Shown here piece after piece: positions 12,836 to 20,881 of a stretch of 23,214 nt of DNA. Source of the DNA: JABDII01 sp041576235 (GTDB lineage: Bacteria > Gemmatimonadota > Gemmatimonadetes > Gemmatimonadales > GWC2-71-9). The stretch covers positions 1 through 23,214 of the forward strand of contig JBFGLJ010000019.1 in NCBI GenBank assembly GCA_041576235.1, in the 5' to 3' direction. The notes below the pieces were generated by a model that saw only the letters and a program-made list of their open reading frames with translations, made no database searches and had not been told where the DNA came from. A program made the position numbers and the translations under genes. Each line of letters starts with the position of its first letter. Position 1 is the stretch's first letter.

Positions 12836-14446
12836 ATGGCGAAGCGGACCCTGATGCCGCTTGCATCGCTCGTCGATCGCCAGCCGGCGTATGCCCTGGT
12901 CGGAGACGTGGATCTCGTGGTCGTCCGGTATGACGCGCAGGTGTCGGTGCTGTACGGCCGGTGTCTCCACCGCGGGGCATTGCTGGCCGACGGTCGCGTC
13001 GATGGCCGGAACCTCATCTGCGGACTCCATAACTGGGACTACCGGGTCGACACGGGCATCAGCGAATACAACAACAACGAGCGTCTGCAGAAGTTCTCGT
13101 CCTGGATCGAGGACGGCCACGTGGTCGTGGACGTGGACGAGATCGCGGACTGGGCGCGTGCCAATCCGCAGCCGTACAATCGGGACGAGTATCAGGGTAC
13201 CTATCAGGATCCTCATGGCACGCCGGAAGAGCCGTTCGTCGGCTACATCAGAAGCCTTGCCGGCACGGGCCTGGCCGCCGGGTCCCACGGCCCCGCCGCC
13301 GCCATGGGAGTCCCACGCCAGGCGCTTCCCTCCTGGGATGATCTGCAGTTCATCACGGCCCAGCTTGCCCGAATCCCGAAACTCGACCATGAGCCGGTGG
13401 GGACGGACCTCGTGGTTGGGCCGCGCGCTGCCAAGCCACTCCGTCTGGACATCCCGATCTTCGTGACCGATATGAGCTTCGGGGCGTTGTCCGCTGAAGC
13501 CAAGATCGCGCTGGCGCGGGGCGCCGAGCTGGCCGGAACCGGGATCTGTTCGGGCGAGGGTGGGATGCTCCCCGAGGAGCAGGCCGAGAACAGCCGGTAT
13601 TTCTACGAGCTGGCCTCGGGGCGGTTCGGGTTTTCGTTCGAGAAGCTCGAACGGGTTCAGGCCTTCCATTTCAAGGGTGGCCAGGGTGCGAAGACCGGGA
13701 CCGGCGGCCATCTGCCAGGGCACAAGGTCACCGAGCGGATCGCCGCGGTCCGCGGGCTCACGCCCGGGGAGCCCGCGATCTCTCCCGCGCGCTTCCCGGA
13801 CTGGGACTCCCTCTCGCCGTACCGTGAGTTCGCGGTCGAGGTGCGGGAACGCACCGGCGGGATCCCGGTCGGGTTCAAGCTGTCCGCTCAACACATTGAA
13901 AGCGACATCGATGCCGCGCTCGAAATCGGCGTGGATTACATCATTCTCGATGGCCGCGGCGGGGGGACGGGCGCGGCCCCATTGATCTTCCGCGACAACA
14001 TCTCGGTGCCCACCATGCCGGCTCTCGCCCGGGCCCGTCGGCATCTCGATCAAGCGGGAGCAGCGGACATCACCCTCATCGCCACGGGAGGGCTTCGCAC
14101 CCCGGCGGATTTCGCGAAGGCCTTGGCGCTCGGAGCCAACGGGGTGGCCATTGGCAACTCAGCCATTCAAGCCGTGGGATGCATTGGGATGCGGGCCTGC
14201 CACACCAACAACTGCCCGGTCGGGATCGCGACCCAGAAGGATCATCTCAGGGCCCGGCTCGTGGTGGACGAATCGGCCCGACGCCTCGACCGGTTTCTCA
14301 ATGCGGCCACCCACTTGATGCAAACCCTGGCCCGTGCCTGCGGCCACGCGCATCTGCAGGAATTCTCCGTCGATGATTTGACCACGTGGAAGCGCGAGGT
14401 GGCGTACTTGACCGGCGTCGCCTACGCGGGCGTGGTGCCGCTCTAG
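12836..14446 (+). CDS. Rieske [2Fe-2S] domain fused to a glutamate-synthase-type FMN/[3Fe-4S] domain
   Basis: 536 residues from ATG 12836, with GGGAGG at 12819-12824; a TTG at 12800 overlapping the previous stop is the alternative start. Residues about 1-105 are a second Rieske domain with ligands C43-L-H45 and C62-G-L-H65. Residues about 150-510 are the FMN-binding glutamate synthase (Glu_synthase) domain: FVTDMSFGALS, the FMN loop from F279 (KGGQGAKTGTGGHLPG), GFKLSAQHIE, GRGGGTGAAP, and the [3Fe-4S] cysteines C449-x5-C455-x4-C460 (MRACHTNNCPVGIATQ). There is no glutaminase domain with N-terminal Cys, so ammonia from glutamine is not expected. This FMN domain type also occurs in archaeal-type glutamate synthase and in N-methylglutamate synthase subunits. 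Together with the preceding gene it probably forms a redox pair; the product is unknown. Confidence 0.88.
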   Translation: MAKRTLMPLASLVDRQPAYALVGDVDLVVVRYDAQVSVLYGRCLHRGALLADGRVDGRNLICGLHNWDYRVDTGISEYNNNERLQKFSSWIEDGHVVVDVDEIADWARANPQPYNRDEYQGTYQDPHGTPEEPFVGYIRSLAGTGLAAGSHGPAAAMGVPRQALPSWDDLQFITAQLARIPKLDHEPVGTDLVVGPRAAKPLRLDIPIFVTDMSFGALSAEAKIALARGAELAGTGICSGEGGMLPEEQAENSRYFYELASGRFGFSFEKLERVQAFHFKGGQGAKTGTGGHLPGHKVTERIAAVRGLTPGEPAISPARFPDWDSLSPYREFAVEVRERTGGIPVGFKLSAQHIESDIDAALEIGVDYIILDGRGGGTGAAPLIFRDNISVPTMPALARARRHLDQAGAADITLIATGGLRTPADFAKALALGANGVAIGNSAIQAVGCIGMRACHTNNCPVGIATQKDHLRARLVVDESARRLDRFLNAATHLMQTLARACGHAHLQEFSVDDLTTWKREVAYLTGVAYAGVVPL

Positions 14447-14464
14447 GCTCGCTCTCCTTTTAGC

Positions 14465-14483
14465 GGCGCGGCCCGCCGGCGCC
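14465..14483 (+). terminator. Weak hairpin after the Rieske-flavoprotein gene
   Basis: GGCGC at 14465-14469 and GCGCC at 14479-14483 form a 5-bp stem with a 9-base GC-rich loop, 18 bases after the stop, followed by CCTTGTCTTT. It is the only candidate 3' end in the 102-base gap before the phosphatase gene. Confidence 0.25.
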
Positions 14484-14548
14484 CCTTGTCTTTGGATACC
14501 GTCCACCGCGACTTTCCTTCCGGACAACACCCCCCAAGGAGTCGTGGC

Positions 14549-15313
14549 ATGATCCGCATCCGCGGGACCCTCGCTCGCGTCGGGATGGCCGGCATGGCGG
14601 TGGCCGTCGGCGCCTGGCCACCCTTCGTCTCGGCCCAGTCCCCTGCCGCCTGGAGAGGGAAAGACGTCAAGTACGTCCGTGATAGCGAGGAATACGCCAC
14701 GCTGGTTCGCCAGATCTATCGTACCGCCGCCCAAGCGGTCGAACAGACCAGACGCACCCAACGTGACACCGCCCCGTGGACCGTCGTCCTCGACGTGGAC
14801 GAAACAGCACTTGACAACTCGGCGTTCGAACTCGAGCGCGAAACCTATGGGGTGCCCTTTGACGCCGAGAATTGGAATGCGTATGTGGCGCGCCGCCAGT
14901 CCTGGGCGGTCCCGGGTGTCCAAGAGTTCATTGCCGGCATCCGGGCTGCGGGCGGGCGGGTGGCATGGATCACCAACCGCGATGAGATCACCCGGGAGGA
15001 TACCCGCGAGAACCTCCGGCGCTTGGGACTCTGGGCCGATACCGACCGGCTATGCCTCCGAACGGAGCGGGCCTACACCAAGGCCGTCCGGCGTCGCGAA
15101 GTGATGACGGGATCCGGCCAGTGCGCGTGGACCGGCCAGCCGATGCGGATCCTGGCCTTCGTCGGCGACCAACTCGGCGATTTTCCGGGCGGCGACGAGG
15201 ACATCGCCGACGCCGGGAACGATGACGCGTTCGGGAAACGCTTCTTCATTGTCCCCAATCCGATGTACGGTGACTGGCTCCGGGACGTGACGCGCCGCTG
15301 GCCGTGGCAGTAG
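14549..15313 (+). CDS. Exported HAD-superfamily acid phosphatase (lipoprotein e(P4)/class B-C type)
   Basis: 254 residues from ATG 14549, seven bases after AAGGAG. An export signal is present (IRIRGTLARVGMAGMAVAVG up to VSAQS), with no lipobox Cys. HAD motif I is D82-V-D84-E-T (VVLDVDETALDN), where D82 is the nucleophile and D84 the general acid. Motif II is T142 in WITNRDE, and motif IV is the GDQLGDF near residue 200, which completes the Mg site. These features and the ALDN continuation match the acid phosphatase / 5'-nucleotidase family around haemophilus lipoprotein e(P4) and plant VSP-like phosphatases, which release phosphate from nucleotides and small phosphomonoesters in the periplasm. 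The ApaG gene begins three bases after its stop, so they may share a transcript. Confidence 0.85.
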   Translation: MIRIRGTLARVGMAGMAVAVGAWPPFVSAQSPAAWRGKDVKYVRDSEEYATLVRQIYRTAAQAVEQTRRTQRDTAPWTVVLDVDETALDNSAFELERETYGVPFDAENWNAYVARRQSWAVPGVQEFIAGIRAAGGRVAWITNRDEITREDTRENLRRLGLWADTDRLCLRTERAYTKAVRRREVMTGSGQCAWTGQPMRILAFVGDQLGDFPGGDEDIADAGNDDAFGKRFFIVPNPMYGDWLRDVTRRWPWQ

Positions 15314-15316
15314 CTC

Positions 15317-15721
15317 ATGTCCGCTCCGTTTTTCTATAAGATGACGGGAGGCATTCGCATCACGGTCCGACCTGTCCATCTTCCGGACCGGTCCAACCCG
15401 GAACAGCAGCAATACGTGTTTGCCTATTTCGTGCGCATTGAGAACGTTGGCGAGGTCGAGGCCAAACTCCTCTGGCGACATTGGGTCATCCACGACTCCG
15501 GCGGCGAGGACCTGGAGGTCCAAGGAGAGGGTGTCGTGGGGCAGCAACCGGCAATCGAGCCGGGCGGTCTCCATGAGTACCAGAGTTTCGTGGTGCTCAA
15601 GTCACCACAGGGCTTCATGGAGGGGACGTACGACTTCGTCCGTCCCGACGGATCGCGGTTCAAGGCTGACATCCCGCGCTTCGTGCTCGACGCCCAAGAG
15701 GCCGCCGGCCCACTGCATTGA
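15317..15721 (+). CDS. apaG: ApaG-family protein
   Basis: 134 residues, near the usual 125. The single ApaG domain is an immunoglobulin-like beta sandwich. The glycine-rich hallmark is intact in the middle (VQGEGVVGQQPAIEPGGLHEY), preceded by YVFAYFVRIENVGEVEAKLLWRHW with HDSGG. ApaG proteins bind pyrophosphate or nucleotides in structures of some members, and the biological role is not settled. The start at 15317 lies three bases after the phosphatase stop. tilS follows after 36 bases. Confidence 0.92.
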   Translation: MSAPFFYKMTGGIRITVRPVHLPDRSNPEQQQYVFAYFVRIENVGEVEAKLLWRHWVIHDSGGEDLEVQGEGVVGQQPAIEPGGLHEYQSFVVLKSPQGFMEGTYDFVRPDGSRFKADIPRFVLDAQEAAGPLH

Positions 15722-15757
15722 GCCCCGCCCGGCGCCCATTCGTTATCTTCAATCCAT

Positions 15758-17089
15758 ATGCGGTTACTCGATGCGTTCCGGCAGCACCTCGACGTGCTCG
15801 ATCTCGAACCGGGGCCAGCCCTTGTGGCGGTCTCGGGCGGCATGGACTCCGTCGTGCTGCTCGACCTCTTGGTCGCTACGCAGGCCAGCCATGGCCTGAC
15901 CGTGATCGTGTCCCACGTCGATCACGGCATGGCCGAGGAGAGCGCCACGGTCGCCAAGCAGGTGGGAGCGCTCGCACGACGCCATGGCCTGGCATACCGC
16001 CACACCCGTTTCGAGCTCGGGCCCGATGCGACGGAGACCGAGGCCCGAAGCCGGAGGCTGAGCTGGCTCGAGAGCGTGCGCCGCGAGTCGGGCGCACGGG
16101 TGGTCCTCTTTGCCCATCATGCCGACGATCAGCTGGAAACGGTCCTCATGCGGGTGCTCACGGGCTCCGGCCCCGCCGGACTCGCCGGGATGACGCCTGT
16201 CCGGGATACCGTGGTCCGGCCCTTGCTACCGTTTCCACGTCAGGCTTTGGCGGCCTACGCGAGCGAACGCGGCCTCGAGTGGTGGGACGATCCTGCAAAC
16301 GCCGACCCGAGACACATGCGGTCGTGGCTCCGGGTCGCGCTCATGCCGGCGCTCAAGGAGCGCATCCCGGATATCGAGGCGCGGCTCGCGCGGCTCGGAC
16401 GCCAAGCCCGAGACGACCGGCAGGCGTGGGATGCCTTGCTGGACGCGTTGCCGGAATTCGACTTTCGCCGTGAGCGAGATGGGTGTTCCGTTGCTGCCGG
16501 TTCGCTGGCGCGGTATGATTCGGTCTTGGCCATCGCCATGCTGCAAGCCGCGGCTCGCAGGGCAGGCGCAACCCTTGGCCGCAAGCGAGCGCAACGAATC
16601 CTCAACGTGGTGCATCGAGGGCATAGCGGTCGGCGGGTGGAACTGGGAGGCGGGTGGCTCGCCGAGTTGGCCTTCGACCGGCTCCGACTGGTCGAGCCCA
16701 GCCCCGACGCCGCACGGCCTCTCCTACGCGTATCGCTGCCGCCGGTCGACGGGCGTCGCATCGCCTGGGGGCGATGGGCCTTCGACGGATGTGCCGACAT
16801 CGCCCCGGCACAGCAGCCCCGGTCGGGTGGCTCGGCGTGGTTTGTCCCGGGCGAGATGATGATTCGACCCGCCCAACCGGGCGAACGGGTGTATCCGCTG
16901 GGTGGCGTGGGTCGGCGTCGGGTGGTGCGCTGTTTCCAGGATGCCCGGGTCCCACGCAGCCGGCGCCTCGATTGGCCGGTCTTCGTGGCGGAAGGGCAGG
17001 TGATCTGGATTCCGGGGGTGTGTCGCTCCGCCGCCCTGGTGCCACGCGCGGGAACGGAGGCGGTTCGTGTCGACGTTCAATACAACTGA
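15758..17089 (+). CDS. tilS: tRNA(Ile)-lysidine synthase
   Basis: 443 residues. TilS uses ATP to attach lysine to C34 of the AUA-reading tRNA-Ile, which changes its identity from Met to Ile; it is essential in most bacteria. The N-type ATP pyrophosphatase P-loop SGGMDS is at 26-31, followed by VSHVDHGM and the HHADDQLET motif. A middle TilS helical domain follows (ARLARLGRQARDDRQAW). The C-terminal TilS_C domain is visible in RPAQPGERVYPLGG and WPVFVAEGQVIWIPG. The last 23 bases overlap the hpt start, a common arrangement for the tilS-hpt-ftsH block. Confidence 0.95.
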   Translation: MRLLDAFRQHLDVLDLEPGPALVAVSGGMDSVVLLDLLVATQASHGLTVIVSHVDHGMAEESATVAKQVGALARRHGLAYRHTRFELGPDATETEARSRRLSWLESVRRESGARVVLFAHHADDQLETVLMRVLTGSGPAGLAGMTPVRDTVVRPLLPFPRQALAAYASERGLEWWDDPANADPRHMRSWLRVALMPALKERIPDIEARLARLGRQARDDRQAWDALLDALPEFDFRRERDGCSVAAGSLARYDSVLAIAMLQAAARRAGATLGRKRAQRILNVVHRGHSGRRVELGGGWLAELAFDRLRLVEPSPDAARPLLRVSLPPVDGRRIAWGRWAFDGCADIAPAQQPRSGGSAWFVPGEMMIRPAQPGERVYPLGGVGRRRVVRCFQDARVPRSRRLDWPVFVAEGQVIWIPGVCRSAALVPRAGTEAVRVDVQYN

Positions 17090-17626
17090 GGTCCTGCGCC
17101 GGACCGGCGGAAAGACCATCAAGGCCGTCGTGTACGACGAGGCGACCATCGATCGGCGGGTGCGCGAACTCGCGGCCGAAATCACCGCCGCCTACCCGTC
17201 GGGCGACCTGCTCGTCCTCGGACTCCTCAAGGGGAGCTTCATCTTCCTCGCGATCTGGTGCGGCACATCGAGCGGCCGCTCCAGGTCGATTTCCTGGTTG
17301 CGAGCTCGTACGGGAACGACATGGTCTCCAGCGGGTCCGTCCAGTTGCTGTACGATCCTGAGACGGAACTGGCCGGTAAACATATTCTGCTGGTTGAGGA
17401 TATTATTGATACAGGGAAGACGTTGCAGCGGCTGATGGGGCTCCTCGAGGGCCGCCGGCCCGAGAGCCTCGCGATCTGCGCCTTGCTGGACAAGCACCTC
17501 GCGCCTCAACGGCCGCCCGAACTTCGGTTTACGGGATTCGATGCCCCCCCGGCCTTCTTGGTTGGCTACGGACTCGATCACGCCGAGAATTACCGGCACC
17601 TGCCGTTCATTGCGGCGCTGGAATAG
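17067..17626 (+). pseudogene. hpt: Hypoxanthine phosphoribosyltransferase, interrupted by a frameshift near 17252
   Basis: Hpt makes IMP or GMP from hypoxanthine or guanine and PRPP in purine salvage. The GTG start at 17067 has GGAGG six bases upstream (17056-17060) and lies inside the end of tilS. The first frame encodes a good N-terminus (KTIKAVVYDEATIDRRVREL, then LLVLGLLKGSFIFLA). From about 17253 the homology continues in the -1 frame (LVRHIERPLQVDFLVASSYG) to the PRPP loop and the stop at 17624-17626. Adding one G after 17252 (GCG-GAT-CTG-GTG) restores a continuous protein of about 186 residues, the normal length. No slippery heptamer is visible at the junction. It is therefore either a sequencing/assembly error or a true single-base deletion. 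Confidence 0.85.
17258..17626 (+). CDS. hpt: C-terminal two-thirds of Hpt in the shifted frame
   Basis: This open frame (GTG at 17258) carries HIERPLQVDFLVASSYG, the PRPP-binding signature LLVEDIIDTGKTL and the C-terminal FLVGYGLDHAENYRHLPF that stacks on the purine. It would not make an active enzyme alone, since the N-terminal strand and the LKGS loop that binds pyrophosphate lie in the other frame. It has no ribosome site of its own. It is listed separately because gene callers will report this piece. Confidence 0.7.
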   Translation: MRHIERPLQVDFLVASSYGNDMVSSGSVQLLYDPETELAGKHILLVEDIIDTGKTLQRLMGLLEGRRPESLAICALLDKHLAPQRPPELRFTGFDAPPAFLVGYGLDHAENYRHLPFIAALE

Positions 17627-17629
17627 GCG

Positions 17630-19618
17630 ATGGCAGAACGAAAGCCGCCGGGTTCACCCGGCAACAACTGGACCAGCCTGTTCAAGAATCTCGCCCTCTG
17701 GCTGTTGGTCATCTTTGCGGGCCTGACCTTGTTCCAGGTCATGAACAACCAGCGGAACCCCACGCAGGAATTCTCGTACACGGAATTCAATAAGCAGCTG
17801 GACGCCGGGAACATCGCCAACGTGACGGTCTTCGACGGCAAGCGCCTGGAAGGAGACTTCCGGACGCCCGTGGTCCAGAACGAGCGCCAAGCCAAGCGCT
17901 TCCAGGTGCTCCTACCCATTGCCGACAGCGAGGAGTTCTTCGCCCGGCTCGAGAACAGCGGCATTCCCATCACCGCTCGGGAGCCGCGCAGCGGGATCAC
18001 CACCCTGATCGTAACGGCACTGCCGTGGGTGGTCATCTTCGGGTTGTGGGTCTTTCTGCTGCGGCAACTCCAGGCCGGCGGCAGCCGCGCCTTCTCCTTC
18101 GGAAAATCCAAGGCCAAGCTCCTCACCGGCGACACGCCCAAGGTCACCTTCGCCGATGTTGCCGGTGCCGATGAGGCGAAGGTCGAACTTCAGGAGATCA
18201 TCGAGTTCCTGAAGGACCCCCAGAAGTTCACCCGCCTCGGCGGCCGCCTGCCCAAGGGCGCCCTCCTCGTTGGGCCGCCCGGGACCGGAAAGACACTCCT
18301 CGCCAAGGCCGTGGCCGGAGAGGCCGGACGGCCGTTCTTCTCGATGTCGGGATCGGATTTCGTCGAGATGTTCGTCGGCGTCGGAGCCAGCCGCGTGCGT
18401 GATCTCTTCGAACAAGGGAAGGCGCACGCGCCGTGCATCATCTTCATCGATGAGATCGACGCGGTCGGCCGGCATCGAGGCGCCGGACTCGGAGGCGGAC
18501 ACGACGAGCGGGAGCAAACCCTGAATCAGCTTCTGGTCGAGATGGACGGATTCGAATCCACCGAGGGCGTGATTCTCCTCGCTGCCACCAACCGCCCGGA
18601 CGTCCTCGACCCGGCGCTCCTGCGTCCAGGTCGCTTCGACCGGCAGATCGTGGTCGACTCCCCGGACGTCCGCGGCCGCGAAGGCATCCTGCGGGTGCAC
18701 ACCCGGAAGATCCCCTTGGCCCCCGATGTTCGGCTCGACATTATCGCCAAAGGCACGCCCGGGCTGGCCGGAGCCGACTTGGCCAACCTCGTCAATGAGG
18801 CCGCCGTGCTGGCCGCCCGTCGCAACAAGAACCACGTGGACATGCAGGACTTCGAGGACGCAAAGGACAAGGTGATGCTCGGTGTCGAGCGTCGAAGCCT
18901 GGTGCTGACCGAAGCCGAACGGGAAAACACGGCTTTCCACGAGGCCGGCCACGCCGTGGTCTCGATCCTCGAACCCGGGGCCGATCCGGTCCATAAGGTC
19001 ACCATCGTCCCCCGCGGACGAGCCCTGGGGATGATGGCGTCGCTGCCGGAAGAAGATCGACACGGCTACACCAAGCAATGGCTGCTGGCACGCCTTGCCA
19101 TCACCTTCGGGGGACGGGTCGCCGAAGAGCTGGTCTTCGGCCCGGAGAAGATCACCACGGGGGCCGGCGACGACATCCAAAAAGCGACGGACTTGGCCCG
19201 CCGCATGGTGACCCAGTTCGGGATGAGCGAACGAGTTGGCGTCATGGCCGTGGGCGACAAAGAGCAGGAGATCTTCCTCGGCCGCGAGTTTGCCCAGCGA
19301 CGCGAGATCTCGGAGCGCACCGCCGAGCTGGTCGACGACGAAGTCAAGCGGCTGCTCGATGAAGCCTACGCCCGGGCGCAAAGCCTCATCACCGAGAACC
19401 AAGACCTGCTCGACCGCATCGCCAAGGCGCTCCTCGAGCGCGAGACCCTGGACCGCGAGGACCTCGAGCTGCTTCGGACCGGGAAATCGCTGCCACCTCT
19501 GCCGGCTCCGCCTCTACCAGGCTCGAGCCCCGCCGCCGTCGACCAGGGCGCACAGGAATCGGTCCCCAAATCGCCACCCATCCTCGGAACCCCACCGCCC
19601 GAGCCCGCCGGCGCGTGA
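17630..19618 (+). CDS. ftsH: ATP-dependent zinc metalloprotease FtsH
   Basis: 662 residues, full length. FtsH is a membrane-anchored hexameric AAA+ protease that extracts and degrades membrane and short-lived cytosolic proteins. TM1 is about 19-38 and TM2 about 123-144, with the periplasmic domain between. The AAA module has Walker A GPPGTGKT at 215-222, Walker B IIFIDEID at 270-277 and the second region of homology (TNRPDVLDPALLRPGRFDRQ). The zinc site is HEAGH at 437-441 in the M41 peptidase domain, with the distal Asp in the TGAGDDIQKATDLA segment. The proline-rich tail (PPLPAPPLPGSS) is probably disordered. The gene starts three bases after hpt, and its stop overlaps the folP start (GTGA). 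Confidence 0.97.
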   Translation: MAERKPPGSPGNNWTSLFKNLALWLLVIFAGLTLFQVMNNQRNPTQEFSYTEFNKQLDAGNIANVTVFDGKRLEGDFRTPVVQNERQAKRFQVLLPIADSEEFFARLENSGIPITAREPRSGITTLIVTALPWVVIFGLWVFLLRQLQAGGSRAFSFGKSKAKLLTGDTPKVTFADVAGADEAKVELQEIIEFLKDPQKFTRLGGRLPKGALLVGPPGTGKTLLAKAVAGEAGRPFFSMSGSDFVEMFVGVGASRVRDLFEQGKAHAPCIIFIDEIDAVGRHRGAGLGGGHDEREQTLNQLLVEMDGFESTEGVILLAATNRPDVLDPALLRPGRFDRQIVVDSPDVRGREGILRVHTRKIPLAPDVRLDIIAKGTPGLAGADLANLVNEAAVLAARRNKNHVDMQDFEDAKDKVMLGVERRSLVLTEAERENTAFHEAGHAVVSILEPGADPVHKVTIVPRGRALGMMASLPEEDRHGYTKQWLLARLAITFGGRVAEELVFGPEKITTGAGDDIQKATDLARRMVTQFGMSERVGVMAVGDKEQEIFLGREFAQRREISERTAELVDDEVKRLLDEAYARAQSLITENQDLLDRIAKALLERETLDREDLELLRTGKSLPPLPAPPLPGSSPAAVDQGAQESVPKSPPILGTPPPEPAGA

Positions 19619-20826
19619 AGGCCGCGCAGCTCGCTGTTCATAACCCTCGAGCACTCCGCGACGTTCTCCGTTCCCACGGATGGGAGGATGGGCGGGCCGC
19701 TGTCGTCGCGTCCAGCGTGACGGGGACCGCCGTCCACATGACCGGGCTGGACTCCCGTGTCCTCGAGCGCCTCGTCACCCACGCGGGCCACGCCCTGGGA
19801 CTCGACGTCCTGACTGGAGAGGACTGGGCGGTGGTGGCCGGCAGCAGGGCCCGGTTGAGCGCGTTCGCCAGGCCGTGGACCGGGCCGCCGGAGCTGGCTG
19901 AGCTGGCTGCCGCGGCCGGCCTGGTGCTGGCGTCGGACCTGCCCCAGCGGTGGCAGACCGCACGGGGGCCGATCTCGCTCGCGACACCGACGATCATGGG
20001 CATTCTCAATCTCACCCCGGACAGCTTCAGCGATGGGGGGCGGTACACCACGGTCGACGCCGCCCTGCGCCAGGCCGATCATCTGCTTGCCGCTGGAGCC
20101 GATCTGGTGGATCTCGGTGGAGAGTCCACCCGGCCGGGGCGCCCCGAGCCCGTTTCGGAGGCCGAAGAACTGGGCCGGGTTCTCCCGGTCCTGGAGTCCC
20201 TGGTCGCACGACACCCCGCCCTCATGATCTCCGTGGATACGGTCAAGGGCGCCGTCGCCAGCGCCGCGCTCGATGGCGGAGCGGCAATCATCAACGACGT
20301 CTCAGGATTGCGGTTGGATCCGGCGATGCCTGACATCGCCGCGCGCACCGGCGCCGGCGTGGTCCTCATGCATTCCCGGGGGTCCGTCACCACGATGGCG
20401 ACCTACGAGCGGGCGACGTATGCCGAGGGGGTCGTGAGCACGGTGGTCGAGGAGCTACAGGCCGCCATCGACCGGGGCCTCCGAGCCGGGGTGCCCCACG
20501 ACCGCATCGTGGTCGACCCCGGGTTTGGCTTCTCCAAGCGCATCGAGCACAATGTGGAGCTGCTGGATCAACTGCCTGCGCTCACGGCACTCGGGCGGCC
20601 CATCATGGTCGGCCCGTCCCGGAAACGGTTCCTGGGCGCGGTGACGGGGCGGGGTGTCACGGACCGGGATTCGGCCACCGCCGCGGCCTGCGCCCTGGCG
20701 TATGAGCGCGGAGCCCGGCTGTTTCGCGTCCACGAGCCTGGGACCACGCGCGACGCGCTGGCGGTGGCCCACGCCCTCGGAGCGGGACAGGATGTGGAGA
20801 CGGGAGTGGAGGCGGCCCAGTCATGA
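19615..20826 (+). CDS. folP: Dihydropteroate synthase with an N-terminal extension
   Basis: 403 residues, about 120 more than the usual 280. The catalytic TIM barrel begins near residue 118 (GPISLATPTIMGI). The three DHPS signatures are intact: ILNLTPDSFSDGG, DLGGESTRPGR and GPSRKRFLGAVTG, together with INDVSG and the pterin-site DPGFGFSK. DHPS joins p-aminobenzoate to dihydropterin pyrophosphate in folate synthesis. The N-terminal 117 residues (VHNPRALRDVLRSHGWEDGR, then TGLDSRVLERLVTHAGHALG) have no motif I recognise; similarly long DHPS proteins are known in other bacteria. The GTG start overlaps the ftsH stop by four bases, so ftsH-folP is translationally coupled. Confidence 0.94.
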   Translation: MKAAQLAVHNPRALRDVLRSHGWEDGRAAVVASSVTGTAVHMTGLDSRVLERLVTHAGHALGLDVLTGEDWAVVAGSRARLSAFARPWTGPPELAELAAAAGLVLASDLPQRWQTARGPISLATPTIMGILNLTPDSFSDGGRYTTVDAALRQADHLLAAGADLVDLGGESTRPGRPEPVSEAEELGRVLPVLESLVARHPALMISVDTVKGAVASAALDGGAAIINDVSGLRLDPAMPDIAARTGAGVVLMHSRGSVTTMATYERATYAEGVVSTVVEELQAAIDRGLRAGVPHDRIVVDPGFGFSKRIEHNVELLDQLPALTALGRPIMVGPSRKRFLGAVTGRGVTDRDSATAAACALAYERGARLFRVHEPGTTRDALAVAHALGAGQDVETGVEAAQS

Positions 20827-20881
20827 TACCCGCTTCGCGTGCTGTGAAGCCCACCGCCTCCCACGCGTCTCCTCCGGACGC

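Noticed and set aside
12173..14053. 626-residue minus-strand open frame opposite the Rieske fusion genes
   Set aside because: It is antisense to two genes with clear catalytic motifs; its translation is low-complexity shadow sequence and spans the gap between them. Long antisense frames are expected in GC-rich DNA.
17240..17265. Programmed -1 frameshift in hpt
   Set aside because: No X-XXY-YYZ slippery heptamer or downstream pseudoknot is visible, and Hpt is not known to use recoding; a missing base explains it better.
17912..19402. 496-residue minus-strand open frame
   Set aside because: Exact antisense shadow of ftsH, with no recognisable domain.
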